NCBI GenBank assembly: GCA_023974075.1 | Contig: CM043791.1 | Location: 1,516,604-1,580,603 of the forward strand | Direction: 5' to 3' | Length of the DNA: 64,000 nt | DNA from: Chaenocephalus aceratus | Lineage: Eukaryota > Chordata > Actinopteri > Perciformes > Channichthyidae | Shown here: one piece after another, positions 1 to 11,419 of the stretch | Position numbering within the stretch: position 1 is the stretch's first letter | How the letters are laid out: each line of letters begins with the position of its first letter | The notes under the pieces: model-generated | Database searches by the model: none | Seen by the model: the letters and a program-made list of their open reading frames with translations, nothing else | What the model was told of the DNA's origin: nothing | Program-made: the position numbers and the translations under genes

Positions 1-175
1 TCCTGTCCCCTAAACCTCCAGGGATGTATACAGTTTAATACGGGCAACTTCTTATTATGGGAAATACGAAAACGTCTTTTAAAACTACAACTCCCAGTAG
101 AAACGTGCCATGGATAGAGAACATGTTGCGAAACAGAATAGCCAGCATGTGTAGTTCTGGGGACGGGGTGGGGGA

Positions 176-206
<31 letters not shown>

Positions 207-1469
207 TGGACGGGGTGGACCCGTTCAAATCCAGTGTTGGACAGTCTGCCGTGGTTCCATCCCATTTCAAGTGCTGTTCGAGGCTCGGCACACTCTCCAA
301 TCACAGAGCTTGAGGACTATCACGGGGTTTGTCGAAGCGGAGCAGAGAGAATACTTACTTCCGGGTGTAATATTCTGTAAAGCAAATGAGCTGCTCCGAC
401 CCTCGGTCCTGACGGACTCCAACTTGTGTTTATTAATCAAACAAATAAATAAACACAAGGATAATTAATGTATGTGTTATTGTTGAGTAAATGGAGAATT
501 GCACAGGGGAAAATAACGTATCTATGCCACAATTTTAGATGCGGATTCTGTTAAACTAATAAGTTTGCGCTGTGGACCAACACTATACATTGACGGGGAA
601 GGGGGTAGCAATAAAGATAACACCATTAAACAGTTACACAACATAACAGAAATAATATCGAAAGCAGCGTCCCTAGCAACCACCTTGGTGACAATGAAAA
701 CGTTGTATGGACACAATTTCCTGAAGTAATCTTCGTAATAACTAGCAAAATAAAGATCATGTGCATCCACTGCACACATAATCTGAAATAACAACTCATA
801 TTTCTCGCATCAAATTACATCAAAACGCATTTTAAAGCCAAACTAACTTTAAAATAGGCATTTTCCACCGAGAATAAAACGAAGTTCGGCCATATTTTTT
901 TTTTCTGCAGGGATAAATTTGAAGATCATGTGACATAGACGCCAGCCATTGGAAATGAATGGTGAAAAAACGTAGGGATCTTACAATTTCAGAGGCGTTT
1001 TTGTAGAAATACGTTGTGGACCAACGTAGTTATTACACGTTTTTTTGTGAGACTGGGTTGTCGGGACTTCCTGCAACAACACCACGTCGTTATCGTGATT
1101 CTGATTGGCCAGAAGACATTATCAAAGATGTTCTATTGAGAAGATGATCACTACATGACAAAAGTTTTCAAACCGTTTCTAGTCTTCGATATTTACTGCT
1201 GTCTGTGCAATTTACTCCGTGCGAGTTGGCAGACTTTATTTTGCTTACTTTAAAATCATTTTTCATGGTGTTGATAAGCCATTTCTTGGTATGGCTGTAG
1301 CCTACCCCAGTATACCCTGGCGCCGCCACTGAACATAATAATAAAACAATTAAAATGTTGTATTCAGCCCTGATTAAAATAGCGGGCCCAAATCTTGGAT
1401 GGGCGGGCCCAAATCCTGGATGGGCGGGCCGGCCCATGGGCCCCCATGACGCCGGGTCTGACTGTAGGC
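1..1469. other. Intergenic sequence, no gene seen
   Basis: I see no splice-flanked or conserved coding segment here; all open frames are short and low in complexity. About 890-1130 resembles a dispersed teleost MITE, recalled from general familiarity only. 1380-1440 repeats GGGCGGGCC-type words like the end of a degenerate hAT element. Confidence 0.5.
157..222. repeat. G-rich short tandem repeat
   Basis: Repeats of GGGGGGAC and GGGGTGGAC units in tandem. Short proline- or glycine-rich frames crossing it are by-products of the repeat. The G tracts could form quadruplexes. Confidence 0.85.
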
Positions 1470-1766
1470 TACATTAAGTACTGTACTTAAGTATACAGTT
1501 TTGAGGTAATTGTATTTCACTTGAGTATTTCCATGTATTGATAGCCTACTTTGTTCTCACTCTATACAATTCAGATGAAAATCTGCATAATGAGTATTTT
1601 TACTTTTGGATTGCTACATTTTTTTTTACTTTTACTGAATACAATTTTTAATACAATTTTGAATACAATACAGGATTTAGACTTGTGTATTCCTACACCT
1701 TGGTATTCCTACTTTCACTAGAGTACAATGAAAGTACATGATCAGAGTACTTCTGCACCTCTGGAC
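1470..1766. repeat. Non-autonomous hAT-like repeat (AAGTACT family), copy 1
   Basis: Begins with alternating AAGTACTGTACTTAAGTA words and ends with GAGTACTTCTGCACCTCTGG, the mirror-image ends of a common teleost non-autonomous element. Related copies lie at 26199-26375, 31246-31765 and 59630-60142, so the window itself shows it is repetitive. The hAT assignment is from family knowledge; I could not confirm an 8-bp duplication for this copy. Confidence 0.6.
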
Positions 1767-1940
1767 AGCAGGCTTGTGACAAATAAGTAATAACCAATTA
1801 AAACAACATCATTTAAATACATTTAATAAAGTCATGTTTTATTTATTCATACTTCTAACAGGTACAACATACACGGCTTACAAATACTTATAAAAAATAA
1901 AACGGCCATTTAAAAAAAGTAATATCTAAAAAGTAATTAA

Positions 1941-2141
<201 letters not shown>

Positions 2142-2455
2142 TAAATACTTTAAAATAAAATACAGGAATGCCCGTTAATCGGGGCATTGTCAAATGATAA
2201 AGAACATTGTCTGTTCCAGTCGTTATCTGCTTCAATGTAATGAAGTAAGTAGCTTTGATGGGTTTACACCACCAACTGTTAATACAAACAATGAAAGTGC
2301 CTCAACAGAAAAGCTTTGACTTTTGTCTTAAGTTTCATAAATATCAATTTCATAAATAAAAGGAAATAGTGAAAATGTAAACTAAATCCAATTAAAATAC
2401 ATTCTAATAGTCAGTTTCAGACAGCTATAAACATGCTGAACAACATTAAAACAAT

Positions 2456-2461
2456 TTTAAT
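2456..2461 (-). terminator. Possible poly(A) signal for pth1
   Basis: ATTAAA on the minus strand about 70 nt beyond the pth1 stop codon. It is the nearest variant hexamer, and I see no closer AATAAA. Weak evidence on its own. Confidence 0.35.
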
Positions 2462-2529
2462 AAAAAGTAGCCTTAAGTTCTGTAAAAAGTGTGTTGAAAA
2501 TGACTGTCGGAAGACAGATCCAATCAGAA

Positions 2530-2998
2530 TCATGACTTCTTAGACTTGAGGAGCTTCTCCAGGACGTCCAGAGCTGACTGGATGTCCACCGGCGTCATGT
2601 CTCTGAGGTCGGACAGCTCCTCGGGCCGCGGCCTCCTCCTGCGGCCGGCGTCCCCGCTGCTGGCCCGGGCCGGCCCGCCGTGGATGCCCCGGAGCCGGAG
2701 CTGCAGCCACTCCCGGCGCTCCTGCACCTGCTTCAGCTCCCCGAGGTTGTGCATGAGCTGGACCTCACTCACCGTCCTCTTCCTGCACACACAAGCACTC
2801 ATGAAGATACAAGGCAAAAACGGATAGTGCCGATAAGGAGGGTGTAAAATGTGTAGCCTAAATGCGTGGAGTTGATCATAATTGATCCGAAAGAGACATT
2901 AGGAGGGGGGGTTACCTTAGGGGGCGTGCTTCACAGAGAGGGCAGAGGTGGAGAATGCAAAGGGAAATGAACAAGGTTTGATATTCCAGACTGTGCAT
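2530..2998 (-). CDS. pth1: Parathyroid hormone precursor (PTH1 type)
   Basis: Secreted peptide hormone that acts on PTH receptors to raise blood calcium. Two coding exons read on the minus strand: 2998-2916 and 2782-2530, joined by an intron with donor AAG|GTAACC and acceptor GTGTGCAG|G, 111 codons plus TGA. Exon 1 encodes an N-terminal signal peptide with hydrophobic core LFISLCILHL, then a short propeptide ending in the dibasic site RKR. The mature hormone starts TVSEVQLMHNLGELKQVQ and continues ERREWLQLRLRGIHG, the receptor-activating and receptor-binding segments. The intron falls just before the Lys-Arg cleavage site, as in other PTH genes. VSE-QLMHN marks PTH rather than PTHrP. Mature length is about 81 residues, similar to fish PTH1. 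I cannot decide between pth1a and pth1b. In human, PYURF/PIGY lie on 4q22 and PTH on 11p15, so this neighbourhood makes pth4 worth excluding. Confidence 0.93.
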
Positions 2999-3184
2999 GT
3001 TGACTTGATGATCTGTTCAAAAAGTAAAAGTAAACAAATCAATTCTCTATGATACAATTAATAAGCTCTGACAACTTCGAATTTTTATAGATTTTGCATT
3101 GCAATTTCAAAAAATAATTCATTTAAATGAAACAAAGTAATAAACAACTTTGTTGTTAAATATCTCAGAAGAATGTGAACATAC

Positions 3185-3262
3185 CTCTGGTGCTGCCTCT
3201 GTTTGGAGCTGTGTATAAAGTGAAGTCAGGCTGCTTTGGTGGTTAGCTCCCATCAGTTCTGA
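3185..3262 (-). other. pth1: pth1 5' UTR exon (predicted)
   Basis: Reading the minus strand, a GAG|GTATGT donor at 3185/3184 lies downstream of a strong TATA box. The next acceptor, TTGAACAG at 3013, starts the signal-peptide exon 14 nt before its ATG. A non-coding first exon is the usual PTH gene structure. The 5' edge is set by assuming a start about 25-30 nt past the TATA box. Confidence 0.6.
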
Positions 3263-3285
3263 TAGGCACTGGACTCCCCAACTTC

Positions 3286-3293
3286 CTTTTATA
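3286..3293 (-). promoter_or_regulatory. pth1: TATA box of pth1
   Basis: CTATAAAAGG on the minus strand, about 100 nt upstream of a good splice donor and about 290 nt upstream of the pth1 start codon. PTH genes typically have TATA promoters. Confidence 0.75.
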
Positions 3294-3299
3294 GCCCCC

Positions 3300-5225
3300 G
3301 GCCGGCCATTGATGAGCTGCCTCCATTATTGCTGTTGATGTCCCACCTCCAGCTCCAGAGGGGCAGGACAGGAATGACAACACCTCCTCTGAGCTCCAGG
3401 CGTTCACCTCTGTCATTCCACAGCAAACTAATGGCTCTGCATGTTCTACCCAATTCACTCCCACCTACATGCATGACACGCATGCACGACATCCCAAACA
3501 TGTAATAGGAATGTCTGTAAATCATATCATTGATCTAACGATGCAGTGTTTCATCTCCAGGCTTGGGGAGTAACCCCATGCTACCAACATGCTAACCAAC
3601 ATGCTACCAGAAATAATTCTTCTTTATTTTCAATACATTTATTTTTGAATGCAGTAGGTGGACACCTGATTTATTAAACAAGAATACAGTCTATGCTTTT
3701 GTTTAATGTATTAAGCTTAATCAGCATTTGTAAACTAGTTTTTATTTGCATTGAATTTGATATTGAGGTAATCAAAAGTAACAGAAAGTAATCAGATTAC
3801 ATAACTTTTATATTTTGATACTCAGATCAGGTTACTGATTACATGATTTGCCATGTAACTAGTTATCGTAACGGATTACATTTTAAACTAACCCTCCCAA
3901 CCCTGATTAATCTCCAATATCTGAAATAACAATATCTGAAATAACAATAAAAGATATCACAATATAACTAGAGTTTTGACTACAAAGTGAACCACTTTCC
4001 ACACCCACGCGTCACTTTCCCTAGCCCTGCACACATTCTCCCTGCACATTTTCAACTGTGCATGCCTCTTGGTTATTTTTCACCTACTTTTGTCAAGTGG
4101 CCAACACTAGTCCACATCTGATGTGACCTTTTTTGTTTGACTCCCAGGCCACAGCAACAATAGCGGCAACATTTGGATGAATTTATGACTCTCATTGACC
4201 ATGTGGGCGTCTCCCTGGTTACATAGGCACTTCACTCAAGAATTTACATTGTTTTAATGAGTTTTCCTCCCGGAAAAGAGCTTTTACACGGACCTGACGT
4301 CAGAGAAAACTTCCTCAATCAAAGACTGAGTGCGAGTTCAAGGAGTGTGTCAGGGAGTGATGCTGCTGCCGTCATTGTCTTGTCATCAGGGGTGTGTGCA
4401 CGCATGCATCGCTGAACATCAAGGAGTCATGACTTACTCTAATGATGGTTAAAAAGAGGATTATTTCACAGAACATAATTCTCTTGCATCCATGTGGTCT
4501 AAACATTAGAGTCTGAGTGATGTTTGCAACTGATGCCAATGTCTTTATGTAAATACACAAAATCATGTTTTACAAGGATCCCCTGAAATTGATTGAAACA
4601 TTTCAGAGAGCAAAGGCTATCATTTTCCATGACAGGACATTTCACATTTGAAAATGAAACTTTGACTTCACGGCCAACACAGTCAAGGAGATTTGGAATC
4701 ATCTCAAAAATATAATTAAAGACCTACATTGCCATTGTCAATGCATCTGTCTTTTTAGTTGTTATATTCTAAACCTAATGGCACGTTCTGTCTGGAGCGA
4801 GCTCAAAAGCACCATGTATGCCTTTGGAAAGCACAGCTTGTGGTTTGAGCTCTGCAAAGACGGAACGATATGATTAACCTTTCGTCACAATACACAGAAA
4901 TGGTGTGCAATGATAAAAGTACATTTGAAATAAATTAAATTGAGCCCACTTTCTTGGATTTAAGAAACAAACGTGTGCAGTATAATCCATGTCTCATTAT
5001 CCACAAAAACGTTCACTACTTCGCAAACACATTCTGCAAAGCTTTACTATTTCAAACACTTCTAATCTGTTTCACTCCTGCTCAGTGTTTTTATAAAGTA
5101 AGGTCACGTTCAAAGTCTCTAGTACTTTATTTGAGTATGTAAACTGCTTAACCACTGATGTACCTGTATTTACTATTGCAAAGACAAATATTAATACACA
5201 GTGTGTAGTACACAGTTTAATAACA
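3300..5225. other. Intergenic sequence upstream of pth1
   Basis: No coding segment recognised. 3775-3905 is rich in GTAATCAGATTAC and GTAACGGATTACA words and ends in CCCTCCCAACCCTG. This is the same style of hAT-like terminal sequence seen at 56650-56770. The pth1 enhancer region would lie here, but I see no defined site. Confidence 0.5.
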
Positions 5226-5706
5226 TTAAAGGGGACTTATCATGCAAAATGCACTTTTTTTATGTCTTTTCTACATACATATGTGTCCCCGGTGCGTCAG
5301 GGAACTCACGCAGCGTCAGAAAAAAAACCTTCTCTCTTTTCCTCCGTATCCAAATCTATAAGAATGGGGGAACAACGGAGCTGATCCAGATTTGCGTCCG
5401 ATATGACGTCATATCGGCAATGCAGACCCACAGCACTATCAGAAACGTTGCTATCAGAAACAATGCCCGACTGTTTTGGACGTAATATGGTCGGTGTTTA
5501 TTAGCATCGCTAACACTCAGAGCTAACCTGTACTGGAGAGCATGTGTGTGAAGAAGCAGGAAACCCAAATCAGCACTTTTGAAACAGGAAGTGAAATAGA
5601 GGGATATGAGGCATGGCTAGTTTGGTATTTTTGGTATTTTGAGCAACACACTTCATAGACATGTTTTTTATACATCTAAGACCTATTCTATTGCCTAAAA
5701 ATAGCC
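5226..5706 (+). mobile_element. TTAA-flanked MITE, copy 1
   Basis: Starts at TTAA with AAAGGGGACTTATCATGC and contains blocks shared with 14475-15592, for example TGCGTCCGATATGACGTCATATCG and the CATAGACATG-to-GCCTAAAAATAG tail. In the second copy the terminal sequences are inverted repeats next to TTAA, which fits piggyBac- or Kolobok-type insertion. This copy lacks the last ~18 bp of its right end. No coding capacity. Confidence 0.65.
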
Positions 5707-5738
5707 ACCACAAGTTGAAAGAATTAATTATATTTTTT

Positions 5739-5752
5739 GGTTTTGGTAAACT
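5739..5752. repeat. Target-site duplication, left, of Rex3 copy 1
   Basis: GGTTTTGGTAAACT occurs here and again at 8744-8757, exactly bracketing the LINE. A perfect 14-bp copy marks a complete and fairly recent insertion. Confidence 0.9.
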
Positions 5753-8743
5753 CTTCCTCTCTGAAGAACCAGAGGAACCTTACCGTGGTAGAGAGGTTTG
5801 TGTGCCCTGATGAACCTGGGAGCTGTGTTGTCTGGAACCTTGTGTTCCTGGTAGGGTCTCCCATGGCAAATTGGTCTCAGGCAAGGGGCCAGACTAAGAT
5901 TGGTTCAACAGACCTCATGAAAGAAAAACCAGGAAGTGAGGATACCCGGCCTGGAGGAAGCCCGGGGTCCCCTTCTGGCGCCAGGCCCAGAAAGAGGACT
6001 CGTCGGCGAGCGTCTGGTGGCCGGGCTTGCCACGGAGCCCGGCCGGGCCCAGCCCGAAAAGGCAACGTGGGCAACACCTCCGCTTCTCCGTCCCGCGGGC
6101 CCACCACCTACGGGAAACAGCGATGGGGTCGGGTGCGCTGCCAGAAGGGTGGCAGTGAAAGCGGAGGGTCTTGACGGAACAGACCCGGGCGACAGAAGCT
6201 GGCTTTGGGGACGTGGAACGTCACCTCTCTGGGGGGGAAGGAGCCGGAGCTTGTGCGGGAGGTGGAGCGTTACCAGTTGGATCTGGTTGGGCTCACCTCT
6301 ACGCACAGCGTCGGCTCTGGAACCTTACTTCTGGATAGGGGTTGGACTCTATTCTTCTCCGGAGTTGCTCAAGGTGTGAGGCGCCGGGCGGGTGTGGGAT
6401 ACTCACAAGTCCCCGGTTAGGTGCTTCGTTGTTGGAGTTTACCCCAGTGGACGAGAGGGTCGCCTCCCTACGCCTGCGGGTTATGGGGGGGAAAACTCTG
6501 ACTGTTGTGTGTGCTGATCACCATCTGGTGGTGAGTTGGGTCGAGTGGCGGGGGAAGCCTCTGGATAGACCTGGTAAGCCCAAACGTGTAGTTCGGGTGA
6601 ACTGGGAACGTCTGGAGGAGGCCCAAGTTCAGGAGGCCTTCAACTCACACCTCCGGCGGAGCTTTTCGGGCATTCCTGTGGAGGTTGGGGACATTGAACC
6701 AGAGTGGTCGGTGTTCAAAGCCTCTATTGCCGAAGCCGCGGCGGGGAGCCGTGGTCTCAAGGTCGTAGGTGCCTCAAGGGGTGGTAACCCTCGAACCTCC
6801 TGGTGGACACCGGTGGTCAGGGAAGCCGTCCGACTGAAGAAGGAGGCCTTCAGGGATTTGTTATCCTGGGGGACTCCCGAGGCAGTTGCAAGGTACCGAC
6901 AGGCCCGAAGGGCAGCAGCCTCATCTGTGGCCGAGGCAAAGCAGCGGGTGTGGGAGAAGTTCAGAGAAGACATGGAGAAAGACTTTCGGGCGGCACCAAA
7001 GTTGTTCTGGAAAACTGTCCGACACCTCAGGAGGAGGAAGCAGGGAACCATCCAAGCTGTGTACAGTAAGGATGGGACCTTGTTGACCTCAACTGATGGA
7101 GTGTTAGGGACGTTGGAAGGAACACTTTGAGGAACTCCTGAACCCGACAACTCCGCCCTCTATGTTAGAGGCAGAGCTGGAGTATGACGGGGGATCAACA
7201 CCAATCTCACGGGTTGAGGTCACTGAGGTCGTCAAACATCTCCACAGTGGCAAAGCCCCGGGGGTGGATGAGATCCGCCCGGAAATGCTGAAGGCTCTGG
7301 GTGTTGAGGGACTGTCATGGTTGACACGTCTCATCAACGTTAGCGTGGAAGTCGGAAACAGTACCGAAGGAGTGGCAGACCGGGGTGGTGGTTCCCCTTT
7401 TCAAAAAGGAGGATCAGAGGGTGTGTGCCAATTACAGAGGCATCACACTACTCAGCCTCCCCGGGAAAGTTTACTCCAAGGTGCTCGAAAGGAGGGTCAG
7501 GCCGATTGTCGAACCTCAGATTGAGGAGGAACAATGCGGATTCCGTCCAGGTCGTGGAACGACGGATCAGCTTTATACTCTCGCAAGGATCCTGGAGGGG
7601 ACCTGGGAGTACGCTTATCCGGTCTACATGTGTTTTGTAGACTTGGAGAAGGCGTATGACCGAGTTCCCAGGGAGTTACTGTGGGAGGTGCTGCGGGAGT
7701 ATGGGGTGAGGGGGTCTCTACTCAGGGCCATCCAATCTCTGTACTCCCAAAGCGAGAGCTGTGTCCGGGTCCTCGGCAGTAAGTCGGACTCATTTCCGGT
7801 GAGGGTTGGCCTAAGAGGGCTGCGCTTTGTCACTAATCCTGTTTGTAATATACATGGATCGGATTTCGAGGCGTAGTCATGGGGGGGGGGGGGTCTGCAG
7901 TTCGGTGGACTAAGGATTGCACCACTGCTTTTTGCAGATGATGTGGTTCTAATGGCTTCATCGGTCTGAGACCTTCAGCACTCACTGGATCGGTTCGCAG
8001 CCGAGTGTGAAGCGGCTGGGATGAGGATCAGCACCTCCAAGTCTGAGGCCATGGTTCTCAGCAGGAAACCGATGGACTGTCCACTCCAAGTAGGGAATGA
8101 GTCCTTACCCCAAGTGAAGGAGTTCAAGTATCTCGGGGTCTTGTTCTCGAGTGAGGGAACAATGGAGCGTGAGATGGGCCGGAGAATCGGAGCAGCGGGA
8201 GCGGTACTGCAGTCGCTTTACCGCACCGTTGTGACGAAAAGGGAGCTGAGCCAGAAGGCAAAGCTCTCTGTCTACCGGGCCATTTTCGTTCCTACCCTCA
8301 CCTATGGTCATGAAGGATGGGTCATGACCGAAAGAACGAGATTGCGGATACAAGCGGTCGAGATGGGTTTCCTCCGCAGGGTGGCTGGTGTCTCCCTTAG
8401 GGATAAGGTGAGAAGTTCGGTCATCAGGGAGGGACTCGGAGTTGAGCCGCTCCTCCTTCGCGTCGAAAGGAGCCAGTTGAGGTGGTTCGGGCACCTAGTT
8501 AGGATGCCACCTGGGCGCCTCCCTAGGGAGGTGTTCCAGGCACGTCCAGCTGGGAAGAGACCAAGGGGTAGACCTAGGACCAGGTGGAGGGATTATATCT
8601 CTTCGCTGGCCTGGGAGCGCCTTGGGACCCCCCAGTCAGAGCTGGTTGATGTCGCCAGGGAAAAGAAAGTTTGGGGCTCTCTGCTGGAACTGCTACCCCC
8701 GCGACCCGACCACGGAGAAGCGGGAGAAGATGGATGGATGGAT
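5753..8743 (+). mobile_element. Full-length Rex3/RTE-clade LINE, disrupted
   Basis: A 2991-bp non-LTR retrotransposon bounded by a perfect 14-bp duplication and ending in GATGGATGGATGG, the short tetranucleotide tail known for fish Rex3. The 5' part (5753-6200) is GC-rich and poorly coding. Then come pieces of an apurinic endonuclease (GTWNVTSLGGKE at 6209), a reverse transcriptase (FVDLEKAYDRVPRELLW near 7632; LFADDVVLM near 7930) and the typical RTE C-terminal domain (8021-8740). The frame is broken several times, so it cannot retrotranspose unaided. Confidence 0.93.
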
Positions 8744-8767
8744 GGTTTTGGTAAACTGACACCTTAA
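6205..8767 (+). pseudogene. Rex3 endonuclease-reverse transcriptase remnant
   Basis: Broken polyprotein ORF of the LINE. Segments in order: endonuclease start at 6205-6420; a shifted block at 6342-7128 in which LTVVCA runs directly into DHHLVVSW; RT fingers at 7162-7520; RT palm at 7385-7870 with the AYDRV motif; then a poly-G run (7879-7891) and the FADD catalytic motif in another frame. The last, longest frame (8021-8764, 248 codons) holds the C-terminal SQLRWFGHLVRMP and RGRPRTRWRDYISSL motifs. From family knowledge, roughly 130 residues of endonuclease, including the GDFN motif, should lie between LTVV and DHHL, so an internal deletion is inferred. At least three frame changes are visible. 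Confidence 0.9.
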
Positions 8768-10699
8768 AGGGAAAACATTGTTGACTAGATTGATAATATC
8801 AATTACATTTAATCTAATAAGACTCACAGCATGTGACTGTGTTTTATTACAGAGTTCCTCCAGTTTACATGATCTCCAAGCACTCATACACATTATGTTA
8901 TTCTTCTCATTATTTTTCCCTGAGGAAGAACAGTTATTTGGGATGCAACCATGTTTCATATCAACTGATAGACTGTGATAGTAAATGTAGCGAGAGCTGA
9001 TGGCCATGTGATGACACAAAGACTGTTCACACCAAGACCCTTAATCTGCTGAAGCGGATTTCTACAAATAAAAAATTAGACTTCATATCCTGCAGTCAAA
9101 GGGTGGATCTAATTAATACATTGTATTCTAAAGTATAATTGTAGTTTTAGAAAAGCAAATGGCAGAGCTTAACATCTTTAAAGCTCCAGTGTGAACTGAC
9201 ATACTGCGCAGTCCACACATTTCGATCATTGTTATGTATGCCGCTCCTCCTTCCATTCCCACGGGGAAAAAAGATCATGACGGCATCAGCAGAGAATACA
9301 GAGTATGACATTAGTCCAAGCAACTCTAAGAAATATAGGTAACTTCTCCCCATCCATGTGAAGAGGATGTGATAGCAAATTGATTTGTTGAAATGTATCT
9401 GCATTAACAGATAGCATACAATAAGTAACACATTCTTAATTTATTTAAAGCGTAGTTCTTGATGGTTTTCCTTCCAAAATATTGTATACAGTTTGCAGGT
9501 GTGAATGAGCCATCAAAGTTTACCATGAAATGAAAGCATAAACTGCTAATCCTCATCTTATATCAGCCCCTGCACCTGTTCATCAGGAAATGGTCAGGTG
9601 TTGTTTACAAACCAGCGTAACAAGATCCCCAGTTATTGGTGGGGCACTTCAGAGACATTGACCTATGCTTGCTTCCCGTAACACTGTGAAGGACTACAGT
9701 GGCCACGGCCTGTTTAGATGACACCCGCTGAACACAGCGACCTCTGACCTCAGTTGAGGTCCTAAACCCGCCGTCCTCATTACCTCATGCTGCCATAATG
9801 TAAAGCATGTTATTCATGGCCTGCAGAGGCAACGAGCTATGTGAGAACAAGGCTTCAAATACTACTTATATGCAATATATATATATACTGCTTCATAATT
9901 ATTATTATTATTATTATTACTGGCTGCTGTCCCTTAGCTAGACAATTCAATTTAACTTCTGTAATAAATCTGTAAATAACTGTGCAATGTATACTTCCAC
10001 ATGTAATACTACCACCTGTCTGCTATCTCATAACTGTAACTGGTACTGGATGTGTATTTCTTGCATTGTAACTTGTGTAAATCTACATTTATCTTTAATA
10101 TATGTATGCAATATTTGGCTCTTTAATTGCTTTAACAATGTACATTTCCCCTCTGTGAGACGAGTAAAGCTATTCTGATTCTGAAATCAACACCAAAATA
10201 TGGACCCATCATCACAGATGATACCAAATACAGGAAAAATATTTTCTAACATTTATCCTTACGTTCACTGCCACTGTGCTAAGTGAAGCTGTAAGGGAAG
10301 CTGACATTTCCATTCACAGCTATGGCCAGGTGCTAAATCAGGTGCATCCGTAAGGCAAGCTGGTCCCCGGGACTTAAGAATAGTCACAGAAGAGAAAATA
10401 AGGAGAGGAGGGCTTCTATTTCAGACCGGCTGTGACTTTTATAGAGGGTGACGGCATGTCCTGAGAGGGTGACCGAGAGATAAATAACATTGCACAGATG
10501 CTCATCTCAAGCCAAGATAATGTAGAGGAAACCTCCTGCAAAAGTTATTTTGAAACGTATATAGTGCTATACTATGGAAATGAAAACATATACAATTAAA
10601 AACCAAAAAAAACATAGCTGATAAATAATCTATGGAAAAAAATGAACTGAATATTGCAGATTTTTTTTAATGTAATGCTCTTTTTTTATTTGTATTTTC

Positions 10700-10769
<70 letters not shown>

Positions 10770-11361
10770 GGGGCTAAAACACAGAGCATGTTTTTATTTT
10801 ACTCAGTGCATGCTGATATAAGGCTGCACATGTAAATATCTACATGTTTACAATTACGTGTGTATGTCCGATATAAAGAGGGGTATGTGATACATAATAT
10901 GTTATACATGTTCTTGTTTCTTTGTTGTAATTTACCTATACTATTTGCAAAAGTATGAGTTTATATTCCGAACAAAGTGCATCTGTTCATGAAATAATAA
11001 TATGTCAGACAATACATGTTGCAATAAAAGGTTTGTTATGGAGAGGATATGATAAAAAGGGAAAACCAAGTTGTAAAAGCTTAAAGCTGCACGGCATATT
11101 AGTTTTCTGCTTGAGGAAACAGAACCTTACAATGTTTGCGTGATAATGTGAGCAATAATTGCATACTTAGACATTTAACACAGTTGGCAAGATTAACATT
11201 AAAGTTCAATCATGTATGATACCTCTCAGTAACACGTTTCATAATAACCTTTGTATTTGTTAATATAAAATTGATGATTAGTGCAGCTTTGAATATAGTG
11301 GGTAATAACTCGTGGAACATAGTCAGCATGAAGTACCTTGCTTTTCAAAATGCTATTGCTG
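8744..11361. other. Intergenic sequence with LINE tail and microsatellite
   Basis: No gene recognised. 9925-10184 looks like the 3' tail of an L2-type LINE or SINE: it ends in GAGTAAAGCTATTCTGATTCTGA, a common teleost tail. The rest is AT-rich unique-looking sequence. Confidence 0.5.
10701..10769. repeat. (ATT)n microsatellite
   Basis: About 23 uninterrupted ATT units. Confidence 0.98.
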
Positions 11362-11419
11362 ATTGCACTGAAAAACTGAAACGTTTACTTTAATTAAATG
11401 TATTATGTCAACAGATTTC

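Noticed and set aside
5737..6379. Gly/Pro/Arg-rich frames of 130-147 codons at the Rex3 5' end
   Set aside because: They arise from the GC-rich Rex3 5' region, not from a host gene.
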